The notes under the pieces: model-generated
Told to the model about the DNA's origin: nothing
Database searches by the model: none
Seen by the model: only the letters and a program-made list of their open reading frames with translations
Translations under genes and position numbers: made by a program
Assembly: GCA_945271295.1 (NCBI GenBank)
Contig: CALYPG010000006.1
Coordinates: 59,058-123,057 of the forward strand
DNA: 64,000 nucleotides
Origin: an uncultured Gilliamella sp.
GTDB lineage: Bacteria; Pseudomonadota; Gammaproteobacteria; Enterobacterales; Orbaceae
Direction of reading: 5' to 3'
In this document: positions 1 to 7,614 of the stretch, piece after piece
Numbering within the stretch: the stretch's first letter is position 1
Layout: each line of letters begins with the position of its first letter

Positions 1-1
1 G

Positions 2-178
2 ATTATTAATGGATTTTCTACCCGTGAACTGTTTGAAGTGCCACAAACGGCCGGTAAGTGTATTCCCTATGGTTTTGTCGCCGGTAATGATTCAACTACA
101 CCGCTCAATCTTACCGTATCTTTTCGTTTAAATGATCATCCTGATATTGTGATTTCGTTCTCAGAAAATACCCGTTAA
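2..178 (+). CDS. Tli4-like T6SS immunity protein, copy A, N-terminal half (partial, 5' end outside window)
   Basis: These 59 codons end at the array's shared TAA and match the last 59 residues of the N-terminal halves in copies B, C and E, apart from a Ser for Pro in the segment GNDSTTPL. They carry the conserved stretch with the single Cys in TAGKCIPYG. The start lies left of the window, so neither the signal peptide nor the variable middle of this copy can be read. Confidence 0.6.
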   Translation: MINGFSTRELFEVPQTAGKCIPYGFVAGNDSTTPLNLTVSFRLNDHPDIVISFSENTR

Positions 179-277
179 TTTACTAATTCGTTTAGTTTTA
201 AGGCGAAAGATGAAATAAACCTTTTTTGGAACGATAATTATGATATCAACAATAATAATATCAAAGACATCAAATTA

Positions 278-565
278 TTGGGTTTCCCAACAAAATATAG
301 AGATATAGAAATGGATGGACGAAACGGAACCGCCGGATTTGTTGAGATACGTTATAAAGATAAATCGCCTTCGGATTATGGTTATTACGGTGTGGTCTCC
401 TATTATTCAAGAAATGACAAAAGTCAGGTCAATCATCCATGGTTACTGTTAACGGTAATTGGTAAACGTGATGAAGCGAAAGGGCATACGCCACTCAGTA
501 AAGATGAGATTTATCAACTCGCCAAAACCATTGAAGCTTCAATAAAACGCCGACCAACCGAATAG
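278..565 (+). CDS. Tli4-like immunity protein, copy A, detached C-terminal half
   Basis: This 95-codon frame lies in register with the upstream half, 33 codons after the shared TAA. It could start at TTG 278, but no convincing Shine-Dalgarno precedes it, so expression as a separate protein is doubtful. The segment corresponds to residues 258-352 of the intact copy D and ends in the family-like tail with SIKRRP. It may be the dead 3' part of a nonsense-mutated gene or the product of readthrough. Its protein is identical to the matching halves of copies B, C and E despite third-base differences. Confidence 0.45.
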   Translation: MGFPTKYRDIEMDGRNGTAGFVEIRYKDKSPSDYGYYGVVSYYSRNDKSQVNHPWLLLTVIGKRDEAKGHTPLSKDEIYQLAKTIEASIKRRPTE

Positions 566-631
566 TGCTTCAAACATCCAAAAATAACAGACAAAGCGAT
601 AGTTTAGGTAAAAAGGGAAAAGGGTAACAGT

Positions 632-1306
632 ATGATAAGGAGAGTGATATTATTAACCACTTTGCTCGGTAGTTGTTTTGCGGCTCAAGCGGTTGAATTG
701 AACTATAAAACCGAGTGTATAGGTTCTTATACTGTAAATTTACCAGATAATCTTGAAGTTGCGCTTTACCCTACAGCTCAATATCTACAACCAAAATCTG
801 AATATCCTGTCTATTTTGCTGATGGTAAATGGGCTATTTTATCTGCTTTTAATTATAATCGAAATGATTTAAGCATTACAGCAAATTGGGATAATAACGA
901 ATTAATTGATGCAAAAAAACAACTAATTGATTCTAGTAAAAAAGTTAAAATTGATAATCCTGATGAGTCAGTAGAATTGTGGGAAAAACCCAATAGCTTT
1001 GGCTTCTTTGCAAAAAGCGGATCTTTTGTAACTTTTGTTGAAGGGAAAAAAATATACTCATTTTTTTCATCTAAACGTTACCAAGGTGAAGAAAGGGATT
1101 TTGACTTTTATAAACAAAATACCGAGGCGATAATTAATGGATTTTCTACCCGAGAACTCTTTGAAGTACCACAAACGGCCGGTAAGTGTATTCCATATGG
1201 TTTTGTTGCCGGTAATGATCCAACTACACCGCTCAATCTTACCGTATCTTTTCGTTTAAATGATCATCCTGATATTGTGATTTCGTTCTCAGAAAATACC
1301 CGTTAA
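632..1306 (+). CDS. Tli4-like T6SS immunity protein, copy B, N-terminal half
   Basis: 224 residues with an exported N-terminus: MIRRV, then a hydrophobic run, then either a lipobox-like LGSC (Cys15) or a signal peptidase I site after AQA (about residue 20). After this comes the family-like opening TECIGSYTVNLPDNLEVAL. By analogy with Tli4 proteins it would sit in the periplasm and neutralise a phospholipase-type T6SS effector. No such lipase gene is in the window, so the partner is unknown. Residues ~85-155 are unique to this copy. A purine-rich AAAAGGG-type site precedes the ATG. The gene is cut at codon 225 relative to copy D. The family call rests on remembered resemblance, not a search. 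Confidence 0.65.
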   Translation: MIRRVILLTTLLGSCFAAQAVELNYKTECIGSYTVNLPDNLEVALYPTAQYLQPKSEYPVYFADGKWAILSAFNYNRNDLSITANWDNNELIDAKKQLIDSSKKVKIDNPDESVELWEKPNSFGFFAKSGSFVTFVEGKKIYSFFSSKRYQGEERDFDFYKQNTEAIINGFSTRELFEVPQTAGKCIPYGFVAGNDPTTPLNLTVSFRLNDHPDIVISFSENTR

Positions 1307-1405
1307 TTTACTAATTCGTTTAGTTTTAAGGCGAAAGATGAAATAAACCTTTTTTGGAACGATAATTATGATATCAACAATAATAATATCAAAGACATCA
1401 AATTA

Positions 1406-1693
1406 TTGGGTTTCCCAACAAAATATAGAGATATAGAAATGGATGGACGAAACGGAACTGCCGGATTTGTCGAGATACGATATAAAGATAAATCGCCTTC
1501 GGATTATGGTTATTATGGCGTGGTCTCCTATTATTCAAGAAATGATAAAAGTCAGGTCAATCATCCATGGTTACTGTTAACGGTAATTGGTAAACGCGAC
1601 GAAGCGAAAGGGCATACGCCACTCAGTAAAGATGAAATTTATCAACTTGCCAAAACCATTGAAGCCTCAATAAAACGCCGACCAACAGAATAG
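1406..1693 (+). CDS. Tli4-like immunity protein, copy B, detached C-terminal half
   Basis: This frame continues that of 632-1306 after the TAA and 33 further sense codons. TTG 1406 is the first possible start and lacks a clear ribosome site. Compared with copy A it differs by about ten silent substitutions (for example GTT/GTC, CGT/CGA, GGT/GGC) and no amino-acid change. That is unexpected for untranslated debris. Confidence 0.45.
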   Translation: MGFPTKYRDIEMDGRNGTAGFVEIRYKDKSPSDYGYYGVVSYYSRNDKSQVNHPWLLLTVIGKRDEAKGHTPLSKDEIYQLAKTIEASIKRRPTE

Positions 1694-1757
1694 AGCTTCA
1701 ATCGCAAAAATAACAGGCAAAGCGTGGTTTAAGTAAAAGAGGGGGAAGTAAAACAGT

Positions 1758-2432
1758 ATGATAAGGAGAGTGATATTATTAACCGCTTTACTCGGTAGTT
1801 GTTTTGCTACTCAAGCGGTTGAATTGAACTATAAAACCGAATGTATAGGCTCTTATACTGTGGATTTACCAGATAATCTTGAAGTTGCGCTATATCCTAC
1901 TAAACAGTATTTAGAACCAAAACCTGAATATCCTATCTATTTTGCCGATGGTAAATGGGCTATCTTATCTACTTTTAATTATAATCGAAATAAATTATCT
2001 ATTACTGCAAATTGGGATCATAACAATTTAATCGAAGCAAAAAAACAAATGATTGAATCCAATCAGAGTGTTAAAGTTGATTATCCTGATGATTTAGTTG
2101 AATTGTGGAACAAAAAAAATGGTTTTGGTTTTTATGCAAGTGGTGGATCTCATGTAACTTTTGTTGAAGAAAATAGGGTATATTCATTCTTTTCATCTAA
2201 ACATTACCAAGGAAAAGAAAGGGATTTTGACTTTTATAAACAAAATACCGAGGCGATAATTAATGGATTTTCTACCCGAGAACTCTTTGAAGTACCACAA
2301 ACGGCCGGTAAGTGTATTCCATATGGTTTTGTTGCCGGTAATGATCCAACTACACCGCTCAATCTTACCGTATCTTTTCGTTTAAATGATCATCCTGATA
2401 TTGTGATTTCGTTCTCAGAAAATACCCGTTAA
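1758..2432 (+). CDS. Tli4-like T6SS immunity protein, copy C, N-terminal half
   Basis: 224 residues with the same export signal as copy B (MIRRVILLTALLGSCFATQA). The variable middle reads differently, with NHNLIEAKKQMIESN-like content, and carries the YASGGSHVTFVEE segment. Everything after about residue 160 is identical to copy B, including the stop. The start ATG follows a GGGGGAAG-rich leader that is conserved before copy E. Different middles on a constant frame suggest that each copy recognises a different effector variant; this is inference. Confidence 0.65.
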   Translation: MIRRVILLTALLGSCFATQAVELNYKTECIGSYTVDLPDNLEVALYPTKQYLEPKPEYPIYFADGKWAILSTFNYNRNKLSITANWDHNNLIEAKKQMIESNQSVKVDYPDDLVELWNKKNGFGFYASGGSHVTFVEENRVYSFFSSKHYQGKERDFDFYKQNTEAIINGFSTRELFEVPQTAGKCIPYGFVAGNDPTTPLNLTVSFRLNDHPDIVISFSENTR

Positions 2433-2531
2433 TTTACTAATTCGTTTAGTTTTAAGGCGAAAGATGAAATAAACCTTTTTTGGAACGATAATTATGATAT
2501 CAACAATAATAATATCAAAGACATCAAATTA

Positions 2532-2819
2532 TTGGGTTTCCCAACAAAATATAGAGATATAGAAATGGATGGACGAAACGGAACCGCCGGATTTGTTGAG
2601 ATACGTTATAAAGATAAATCGCCTTCGGATTATGGTTATTACGGTGTGGTCTCCTATTATTCAAGAAATGACAAAAGTCAGGTCAATCATCCATGGTTAC
2701 TGTTAACGGTAATTGGTAAACGTGACGAAGCGAAAGGGCATACTCCACTAAGTAAAGATGAAATTTATCAACTGGCCAAAACCATTGAAGCCTCAATAAA
2801 ACGCCGACCAACAGAATAG
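2532..2819 (+). CDS. Tli4-like immunity protein, copy C, detached C-terminal half
   Basis: 95 codons in frame with 1758-2432. The nucleotide sequence matches copy E almost exactly and differs from copies A and B only at silent positions, such as ACT versus ACG and CTA versus CTC near the 3' end. The possible TTG start has no Shine-Dalgarno. Confidence 0.45.
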   Translation: MGFPTKYRDIEMDGRNGTAGFVEIRYKDKSPSDYGYYGVVSYYSRNDKSQVNHPWLLLTVIGKRDEAKGHTPLSKDEIYQLAKTIEASIKRRPTE

Positions 2820-2885
2820 TGCTTCAAATATCCAAAAATAACAGACAAAGCGATAATTTAGGTTAAGGGGGAAAAGGGAAACAGT

Positions 2886-3944
2886 ATGATAAGGAGAGTT
2901 ATATTATTAACTACTTTACTCGGTAGTTGTTTTGCCATTCAAGCGGTTGAATTGAACTATAAAACCGAGTGTATAGGCTCTTATACTGTAAATTTACCAG
3001 ATAATCTTGAAGTTGCGCTTTATCCGACTAAACAGTATTTAGAACCCAAATCACATTATCCAGTCTATTTTGCTGATGGTAAATGGGCTATTTTATCTGC
3101 TTTTAATTATAATCGAAATAATTTAAGCATTACAGCAAATTGGAATGCTGATGAATTAACCAATGCAAAAAAACAATTAACTAATTCCTTTTTAAGTATT
3201 AAAAATAATAATCCAGATCATTTATTTGAACCGTGGGAAAAAGAAGACAGCTTTGGTTATTTTGAAAAAGGTGCATCTCGAGTAATTTTTATTAAAGAAA
3301 ATAGAATTTATTCTTTTCGAAGTTCTAATTATTATGACGGAGATAAAAAAGGTTTTGATTTTTATAAGCAAAATGCTGAAGCAATTATTAATGGATTTTC
3401 TACCCGAGAACTTTTTGAAGTGCCACAAACAGCCGGTAAGTGTATTCCATATGGCTTTGTCGCCGGTAATGATCCAACTATTCCGCTCAATCTTACCGTA
3501 TCTTTCCGTTTAAATGATCATCCTGATATTGTGATTTCGTTTACTGAAAATACAAATATTTTTACCAATTCATTAAGGGTTGGCGCCGAAGACGAGATAC
3601 GTCATTTTTGGGGTTACAATTATGATAATGGTAATAGAAATATCAAGGATATTAAATTACAAGAAAAACCTAAATATAAAGATATAGAAATGGATGGACG
3701 AAAAGGAGTGTCAGGATTTGTTGAGATACGTTATAAAGATGCATCGCCTTCGGATTATGGTTATTATGGTGTAGTTGACTATGATTCAATAAACAAGAAA
3801 AGCCCAAATAAGCATCCATGGTTACAGTTAATGGTAATTGGTAAACGCAACGAAGCGAAAGGGCATACGCCACTAAGTAAAGATGAAATTTATCGACTGG
3901 CTAAAACCATTGAAGCCTCAATAAAACGCCGACCAACAGAATAG
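2886..3944 (+). CDS. Tli4-like T6SS immunity protein, copy D, full length
   Basis: This is the only uninterrupted copy, at 352 residues. An export signal (residues 1-20, with a lipobox-like LGSC at 12-15) is followed by an N-terminal domain to about 220 and a C-terminal domain to 352. Where the other copies read Arg-stop after SENT, this one reads TNIFTNSLRVG, so the frame runs on. The C-terminal half also differs in sequence (KYKDIEMDGRKGVSGF, DYDSINKKSPNKHP), so it was not overwritten by the homogenised version. The two-domain layout and the tail ending in EASIKRRP fit Tli4-type immunity proteins, which protect against Tle4-like phospholipase effectors. The family assignment is moderately sure; the specificity is unknown. 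Confidence 0.7.
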   Translation: MIRRVILLTTLLGSCFAIQAVELNYKTECIGSYTVNLPDNLEVALYPTKQYLEPKSHYPVYFADGKWAILSAFNYNRNNLSITANWNADELTNAKKQLTNSFLSIKNNNPDHLFEPWEKEDSFGYFEKGASRVIFIKENRIYSFRSSNYYDGDKKGFDFYKQNAEAIINGFSTRELFEVPQTAGKCIPYGFVAGNDPTIPLNLTVSFRLNDHPDIVISFTENTNIFTNSLRVGAEDEIRHFWGYNYDNGNRNIKDIKLQEKPKYKDIEMDGRKGVSGFVEIRYKDASPSDYGYYGVVDYDSINKKSPNKHPWLQLMVIGKRNEAKGHTPLSKDEIYRLAKTIEASIKRRPTE

Positions 3945-4008
3945 AGCTTCAATCGCAAAAATAACAGGCAAAGCGTGGTTTAAGTAAAAGAGGGGGAAGG
4001 AAAACAGT

Positions 4009-4683
4009 ATGATAAGGAGAGTGATATTATTAACCGCTTTGCTCGGTAGTTGTTTTGCTACTCAAGCGGTTGAGTTGAACTATAAAACCGAGTGTATAGG
4101 CTCTTATACTGTGGATTTACCAGATAATCTTGAAGTTGCGCTTTATCCGACTAAACAGTATTTAGAACCCAAATCACGCTATCCAATCTATTTTGCTGAT
4201 GGTAAATGGGCGATTCTATCAACATTTAATTATAATGATAATAAATTGTCTATTACTGCAAATTTGGATCATAGCAATTTAATCGAAGCAAAAAAACAAT
4301 TATCGAATTCTATTCAAAATATTAAAATTAAAAATCCGAATCATTTAGTTGAACCATGGGAAAAAACGGATAGTTTTGGTTTTTACTCAACAGAAGCTTC
4401 ACGAGTGATCTTTATAAAAAAAAATAGAATTTATTCTTTTCGTACTTCTGAACGTTATCAAGGTGAAAAAAGAAATTATGACTTTTATAAACAAAATACC
4501 GAGGCGATAATTAATGGATTTTCTACCCGTGAGCTGTTTGAAGTGCCACAAACGGCCGGTAAGTGTATTCCATATGGCTTTGTCGCCGGTAATGATCCAA
4601 CTACACCGCTCAATCTTACCGTATCTTTTCGTTTAAATGATCATCCTGATATTGTGATTTCGTTCTCAGAAAATACCCGTTAA
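4009..4683 (+). CDS. Tli4-like T6SS immunity protein, copy E, N-terminal half
   Basis: 224 residues. Residues 1-85 resemble copy C, but the middle (NLDHSNLIEAKKQLSNS, then NHLVEPWEKTDSFGF and EASRVIFIKKN) is a mixture with copy D-like elements. That points to recombination among copies. It ends at the shared TAA after SENTR. The leader before the ATG is nearly the same as in copy C. This is the last unit of the array. Confidence 0.65.
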   Translation: MIRRVILLTALLGSCFATQAVELNYKTECIGSYTVDLPDNLEVALYPTKQYLEPKSRYPIYFADGKWAILSTFNYNDNKLSITANLDHSNLIEAKKQLSNSIQNIKIKNPNHLVEPWEKTDSFGFYSTEASRVIFIKKNRIYSFRTSERYQGEKRNYDFYKQNTEAIINGFSTRELFEVPQTAGKCIPYGFVAGNDPTTPLNLTVSFRLNDHPDIVISFSENTR

Positions 4684-4782
4684 TTTACTAATTCGTTTAG
4701 TTTTAAGGCGAAAGATGAAATAAACCTTTTTTGGAACGATAATTATGATATCAACAATAATAATATCAAAGACATCAAATTA

Positions 4783-5070
4783 TTGGGTTTCCCAACAAAA
4801 TATAGAGATATAGAAATGGATGGACGAAACGGAACCGCCGGATTTGTTGAGATACGTTATAAAGATAAATCGCCTTCGGATTATGGTTATTACGGTGTGG
4901 TCTCCTATTATTCAAGAAATGACAAAAGTCAGGTCAATCATCCATGGTTACTGTTAACGGTAATTGGTAAACGTGACGAAGCGAAAGGGCATACTCCACT
5001 AAGTAAAGATGAAATTTATCAACTGGCCAAAACCATTGAAGCCTCAATAAAACGCCGACCAACAGAATAA
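4783..5070 (+). CDS. Tli4-like immunity protein, copy E, detached C-terminal half
   Basis: 95 codons in frame with the upstream half. The protein is identical to those at 278, 1406 and 2532. It ends in TAA instead of the TAG used by the other copies, and a second TAG follows six bases later. The next gene begins about 130 bp downstream, so this is the right boundary of the array. Confidence 0.45.
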   Translation: MGFPTKYRDIEMDGRNGTAGFVEIRYKDKSPSDYGYYGVVSYYSRNDKSQVNHPWLLLTVIGKRDEAKGHTPLSKDEIYQLAKTIEASIKRRPTE

Positions 5071-5200
5071 GAATAGAGCTTCAATCATCATAAATGACAG
5101 GCAAAACGAAGGTAGAAGTAAATAGGAGATGAAAAGTGAGAATTGAACTAAATCAATTAGAAAACAGAAGTGGTTATTAATTTATTTTTATGATTATTTT

Positions 5201-5641
5201 GTGGAATTTGTATCAGGTGAAATATTATATATTAACGGCTGTACAGTGAAAGATATTAGTTTTTATCCTGATGGTATCGGTAGAATAATAAAATACGAAG
5301 AAAAGCATATTGATATTACTGAAATTATCGGTAATAGAGAATGGTCATTACAATGGGACAATGATCCATATAAATGGAATGAATCAACCTATCTAGATTT
5401 TTCTGGTGATCATTCAGGTAGCTTGAAGATATGTTTTAATAAACAAAATCAACTAACCCAACAACCAGACAGTGAAGCTGACGAGGATTTTAACGAATTT
5501 GATGCGCTGATGCTTATCACCAATGATCTACAGCGCCGGCATGAAATGAAATTAGCCGAACTTGCAAAAAGACCGCAACTTAAACAAACTTACCCGTTCA
5601 ATCCCAATGCGCGTGCGAATTATTCTTATGATTTAAATTAA
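5201..5641 (+). CDS. Hypothetical protein between immunity array and effector-like gene
   Basis: 146 residues from a GTG start. It is acidic and soluble with no signal or membrane segment, and has aromatic-rich patches (EWSLQWDNDPYKWN). I do not recognise a family. A good ribosome site (AGGAG near 5123) actually fronts a different GTG at 5136, which opens a frame of only 14 codons ending at a TAA. The present gene may therefore be the frame-shifted remainder of a longer one or be preceded by a short leader. It ends 15 bp before the effector-like gene and is probably co-transcribed with it, so a role as chaperone or immunity partner is possible but unsupported. Confidence 0.55.
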   Translation: MEFVSGEILYINGCTVKDISFYPDGIGRIIKYEEKHIDITEIIGNREWSLQWDNDPYKWNESTYLDFSGDHSGSLKICFNKQNQLTQQPDSEADEDFNEFDALMLITNDLQRRHEMKLAELAKRPQLKQTYPFNPNARANYSYDLN

Positions 5642-5656
5642 AGGTAGAATAAACAA

Positions 5657-6505
5657 ATGAATAACGACCACTATCAAATCATCACCGGTAAAATTGCTGA
5701 CTTACAAGTGATTGATACTGACTTAGCGCTGTTTGGTAAAGGCACGTTTGCCAGCCTGCCTTTACTGGGGCAATTGGCACTAGGTAACACGACCGAAGCC
5801 GCCAGTCAGGTAGGCATGGCTAGCGGTCAGCAAGAGGCTGCCGACTACCTCAATAGTGTACAATATTTTCGCTGTAAACTTGGCGAGTTAACCATACAAG
5901 GCATTTTTTGCCGGGCTTTTTTTCATAATGGTGATCAGGTCGAAGTAGTGGTTGAACCAATGGAGGACGGCAGCTATTATGCTTATGCCCTACGTCGACC
6001 CATCGATCATCGCCTATGGCTCTACCCTTGGGCAATGAAAGGAACCAAAGCAAATAAGACTGATGCATTAAAAGCAACAGCACCTTTATCACTTCTTATT
6101 TTCATAGCAACTTTCATAGCAATTTCAATTATTAGTGATAATTTTTATTTTTTTATTTCTACAATTATTATTTGTATATTAGTCGATGGGCTATTTTTTT
6201 TATTTTACTACTGGAGTTATAAAAATATGTTAGGTGGTGGTTCTAAAGAAGCCGATAAAATATTTGCTACCCTTGGTTACCCTAAACCCAAAACCGTGAA
6301 TATGGAACAAGAATATATGGAGATGTTCTTTAATAATAAATCCATGAAAGAACCTGGTTTTTATATCGATGTCACAACTGACGAATTTATCCGTAAAGAT
6401 CCACCTGGGGTCAAATGGGTCGCCTTCTACCGCGAAGCGCCACCCATCCCCGACTATATTACCGTTATCCATACCGAAAAGAACAACCGTAAGCGAAAAA
6501 AATGA
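5657..6505 (+). CDS. Putative T6SS effector-like membrane protein
   Basis: 282 residues. The N-terminal half (1-130) has the pattern of proteins annotated as putative type VI secretion effectors: an ITGKIADLQVIDTDLALF opening, a Gly/Ala-rich stretch, then FRCKLGELTIQG and NGDQVEVVVEP, then YYAYALRRP. Two hydrophobic helices follow at about 140-165 and 170-190, then a soluble C-terminal region of ~90 residues. It lies 15 bp after the preceding gene and overlaps the next, partly duplicated gene by 4 bp (ATGA). The association with an immunity-like array supports an antibacterial role, but the family name describes context and not a proven toxic activity. No T6SS structural genes are present here. 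Confidence 0.6.
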   Translation: MNNDHYQIITGKIADLQVIDTDLALFGKGTFASLPLLGQLALGNTTEAASQVGMASGQQEAADYLNSVQYFRCKLGELTIQGIFCRAFFHNGDQVEVVVEPMEDGSYYAYALRRPIDHRLWLYPWAMKGTKANKTDALKATAPLSLLIFIATFIAISIISDNFYFFISTIIICILVDGLFFLFYYWSYKNMLGGGSKEADKIFATLGYPKPKTVNMEQEYMEMFFNNKSMKEPGFYIDVTTDEFIRKDPPGVKWVAFYREAPPIPDYITVIHTEKNNRKRKK

Positions 6506-6816
6506 AAGCAAATAACGACCACTATCAAATCATCACCGGTAAAATCACTGACTTACAAGTGATTGACACTGACATAGCGCTGTTTGGTAAAGGCACGTTT
6601 GCTAGTTTGCCATTACTGGGGCAATTAGCACTAGGCAATACTACTGAAACCGCCAATCAACGGGGCATGGATACCAATCAGTCTACTTTTTCACTCAATA
6701 TTTTATCTAATTTTCGCGTGATGTGCTTAATAATCGCGGTTCGGAAATCCAACTTCATGTTGATGCTGTTGTCTGCAGTTAACATTAATAATAGCATGAA
6801 GTTTAGTTCTGCCTAA
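6502..6816 (+). pseudogene. Truncated duplicate of the T6SS effector-like gene
   Basis: Residues 3-60 repeat the start of the preceding gene with few changes (ITGKITDLQVIDTDIALFGK). After SNFR the reading frame departs from homology. Skipping two bases near 6718 restores a plausible continuation (DVLNNRGSEIQLHVDAVV) ending at a TAA at 6780-6782. That looks like the NGDQVEVVVEP segment of the intact copy, so a frameshift plus 3' loss is likely. The stolen 3' end overlaps the convergent regulator gene at 6727. The overlap with the upstream stop (ATGA) shows the duplication kept translational coupling. Confidence 0.7.
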
Positions 6817-7461
6817 TGGGGTAATGCTTAGTTCCCGACGATTAATGTCTTGTTTAAACCAAGCTTGGTGTAGCATTGCTTTAAGTAGTTGTGAACCTAA
6901 TTGACCACCTATATGATCGCGATGTTCGGTAAAATCTATACAACGTTTACCAACAATTTTGTTGTCAAAGTCATCCGGTAATAATTGGTAGTGATTTAAA
7001 AAATTTTTTCCTGCTGTAGTAATTAAAAACAGATCTTCTTGAATTGTTATTAAGTTATTTTGTAGTAATGATTGTGTTAATTTTACCGACCATGATCCAG
7101 CTAAATGCTTATAACAAGTTCGCGCTTGCTGAAATTTTTGTTTGTTGTTGGTACCGGTTAAAAATAGATAATCATTGGGCGGAATAATTCTAAAGGTTGA
7201 TTCTATAAAATCGGCAGTATCTTGATTGTTAATTTCATAGTAACGGTGCCTGCCACAAGTTCTATGATGAATTAGTTGAGCATCTTCTAGTTTTTTTAAA
7301 TGAAACCGCGTTGCCGACGGTGATAAATTTAATTGTTTTGCCAACCATGATGCACAAAGGGTACGGCCATTCATTAACTCAATGATAATCATTACTCGAT
7401 TAAAATCCGACATGACATCAGAAAAATGGATTAAATCTTCACAATATAATTTTTCACTCAT
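6727..7461 (-). CDS. ArsR-type winged-helix transcriptional regulator
   Basis: 244 residues. The N-terminal winged helix (about 15-75) has the helix-turn-helix LAKQLNLSPSATRFHLKKLE and a wing ending in HHRTCGRHRYYEIN. The C-terminal part follows the pattern of ArsR regulators beside efflux pumps: ARTCYKHLAGSWSVKLTQSL, then CIDFTEHRDHIGGQLGSQLL. It is divergent from the MFS gene at 7615 across a 153 bp gap with a dyad, so autorepression and control of that pump are likely. The last ~90 bp overlap the truncated effector copy. The effector molecule is unknown. Confidence 0.75.
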   Translation of the reverse strand: MSEKLYCEDLIHFSDVMSDFNRVMIIIELMNGRTLCASWLAKQLNLSPSATRFHLKKLEDAQLIHHRTCGRHRYYEINNQDTADFIESTFRIIPPNDYLFLTGTNNKQKFQQARTCYKHLAGSWSVKLTQSLLQNNLITIQEDLFLITTAGKNFLNHYQLLPDDFDNKIVGKRCIDFTEHRDHIGGQLGSQLLKAMLHQAWFKQDINRRELSITPLGRTKLHAIINVNCRQQHQHEVGFPNRDY

Positions 7462-7520
7462 CGATTTAATATTACCGCAATAAATTAATTACCAGCACAT
7501 CTTACTCCTCTTTTGTAATA

Positions 7521-7546
7521 TATGTTTCAACGTAATTTTAAACATA
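7521..7546. promoter_or_regulatory. Candidate operator between ArsR-type regulator and MFS gene
   Basis: TATGTTT and AAACATA form a 7-bp inverted repeat with a 12-bp spacer, midway between two divergent starts. This position suits a dimeric winged-helix repressor. The AT-rich background makes chance occurrence possible. Confidence 0.35.
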
Positions 7547-7614
7547 ACTAGCTAATTATAAATAAACTCATTAAATATGTTTGTTATTAAAAAACGCTTT
7601 ATAGTAGGTAGCTA

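Larger units (their letters stand above)
1..5090 (+). repeat. Five-copy tandem gene array, period about 1.12 kb
   Basis: Five head-to-tail copies of one gene unit. Full copies start at 632, 1758, 2886 and 4009, so the period is 1126, 1128 and 1123 bp; the first copy is cut by the window edge. The ends of the units are nearly identical, while roughly codons 85-155 of each copy differ strongly. A TAA at the same codon interrupts four copies (176-178, 1304-1306, 2430-2432, 4681-4683) but not the copy at 2886. The array may continue to the left of the window. Confidence 0.95.

Noticed and set aside
3222..3873. Reverse-strand frames inside copy D (68 and 67 aa)
   Set aside because: They are antisense to an intact, exported coding region and have no start site or homology; they arise from AT-rich codons.
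1..5090. Array read as a CRISPR-like or satellite repeat
   Set aside because: The repeat unit is a ~1.1 kb protein gene, with no short regular spacers.
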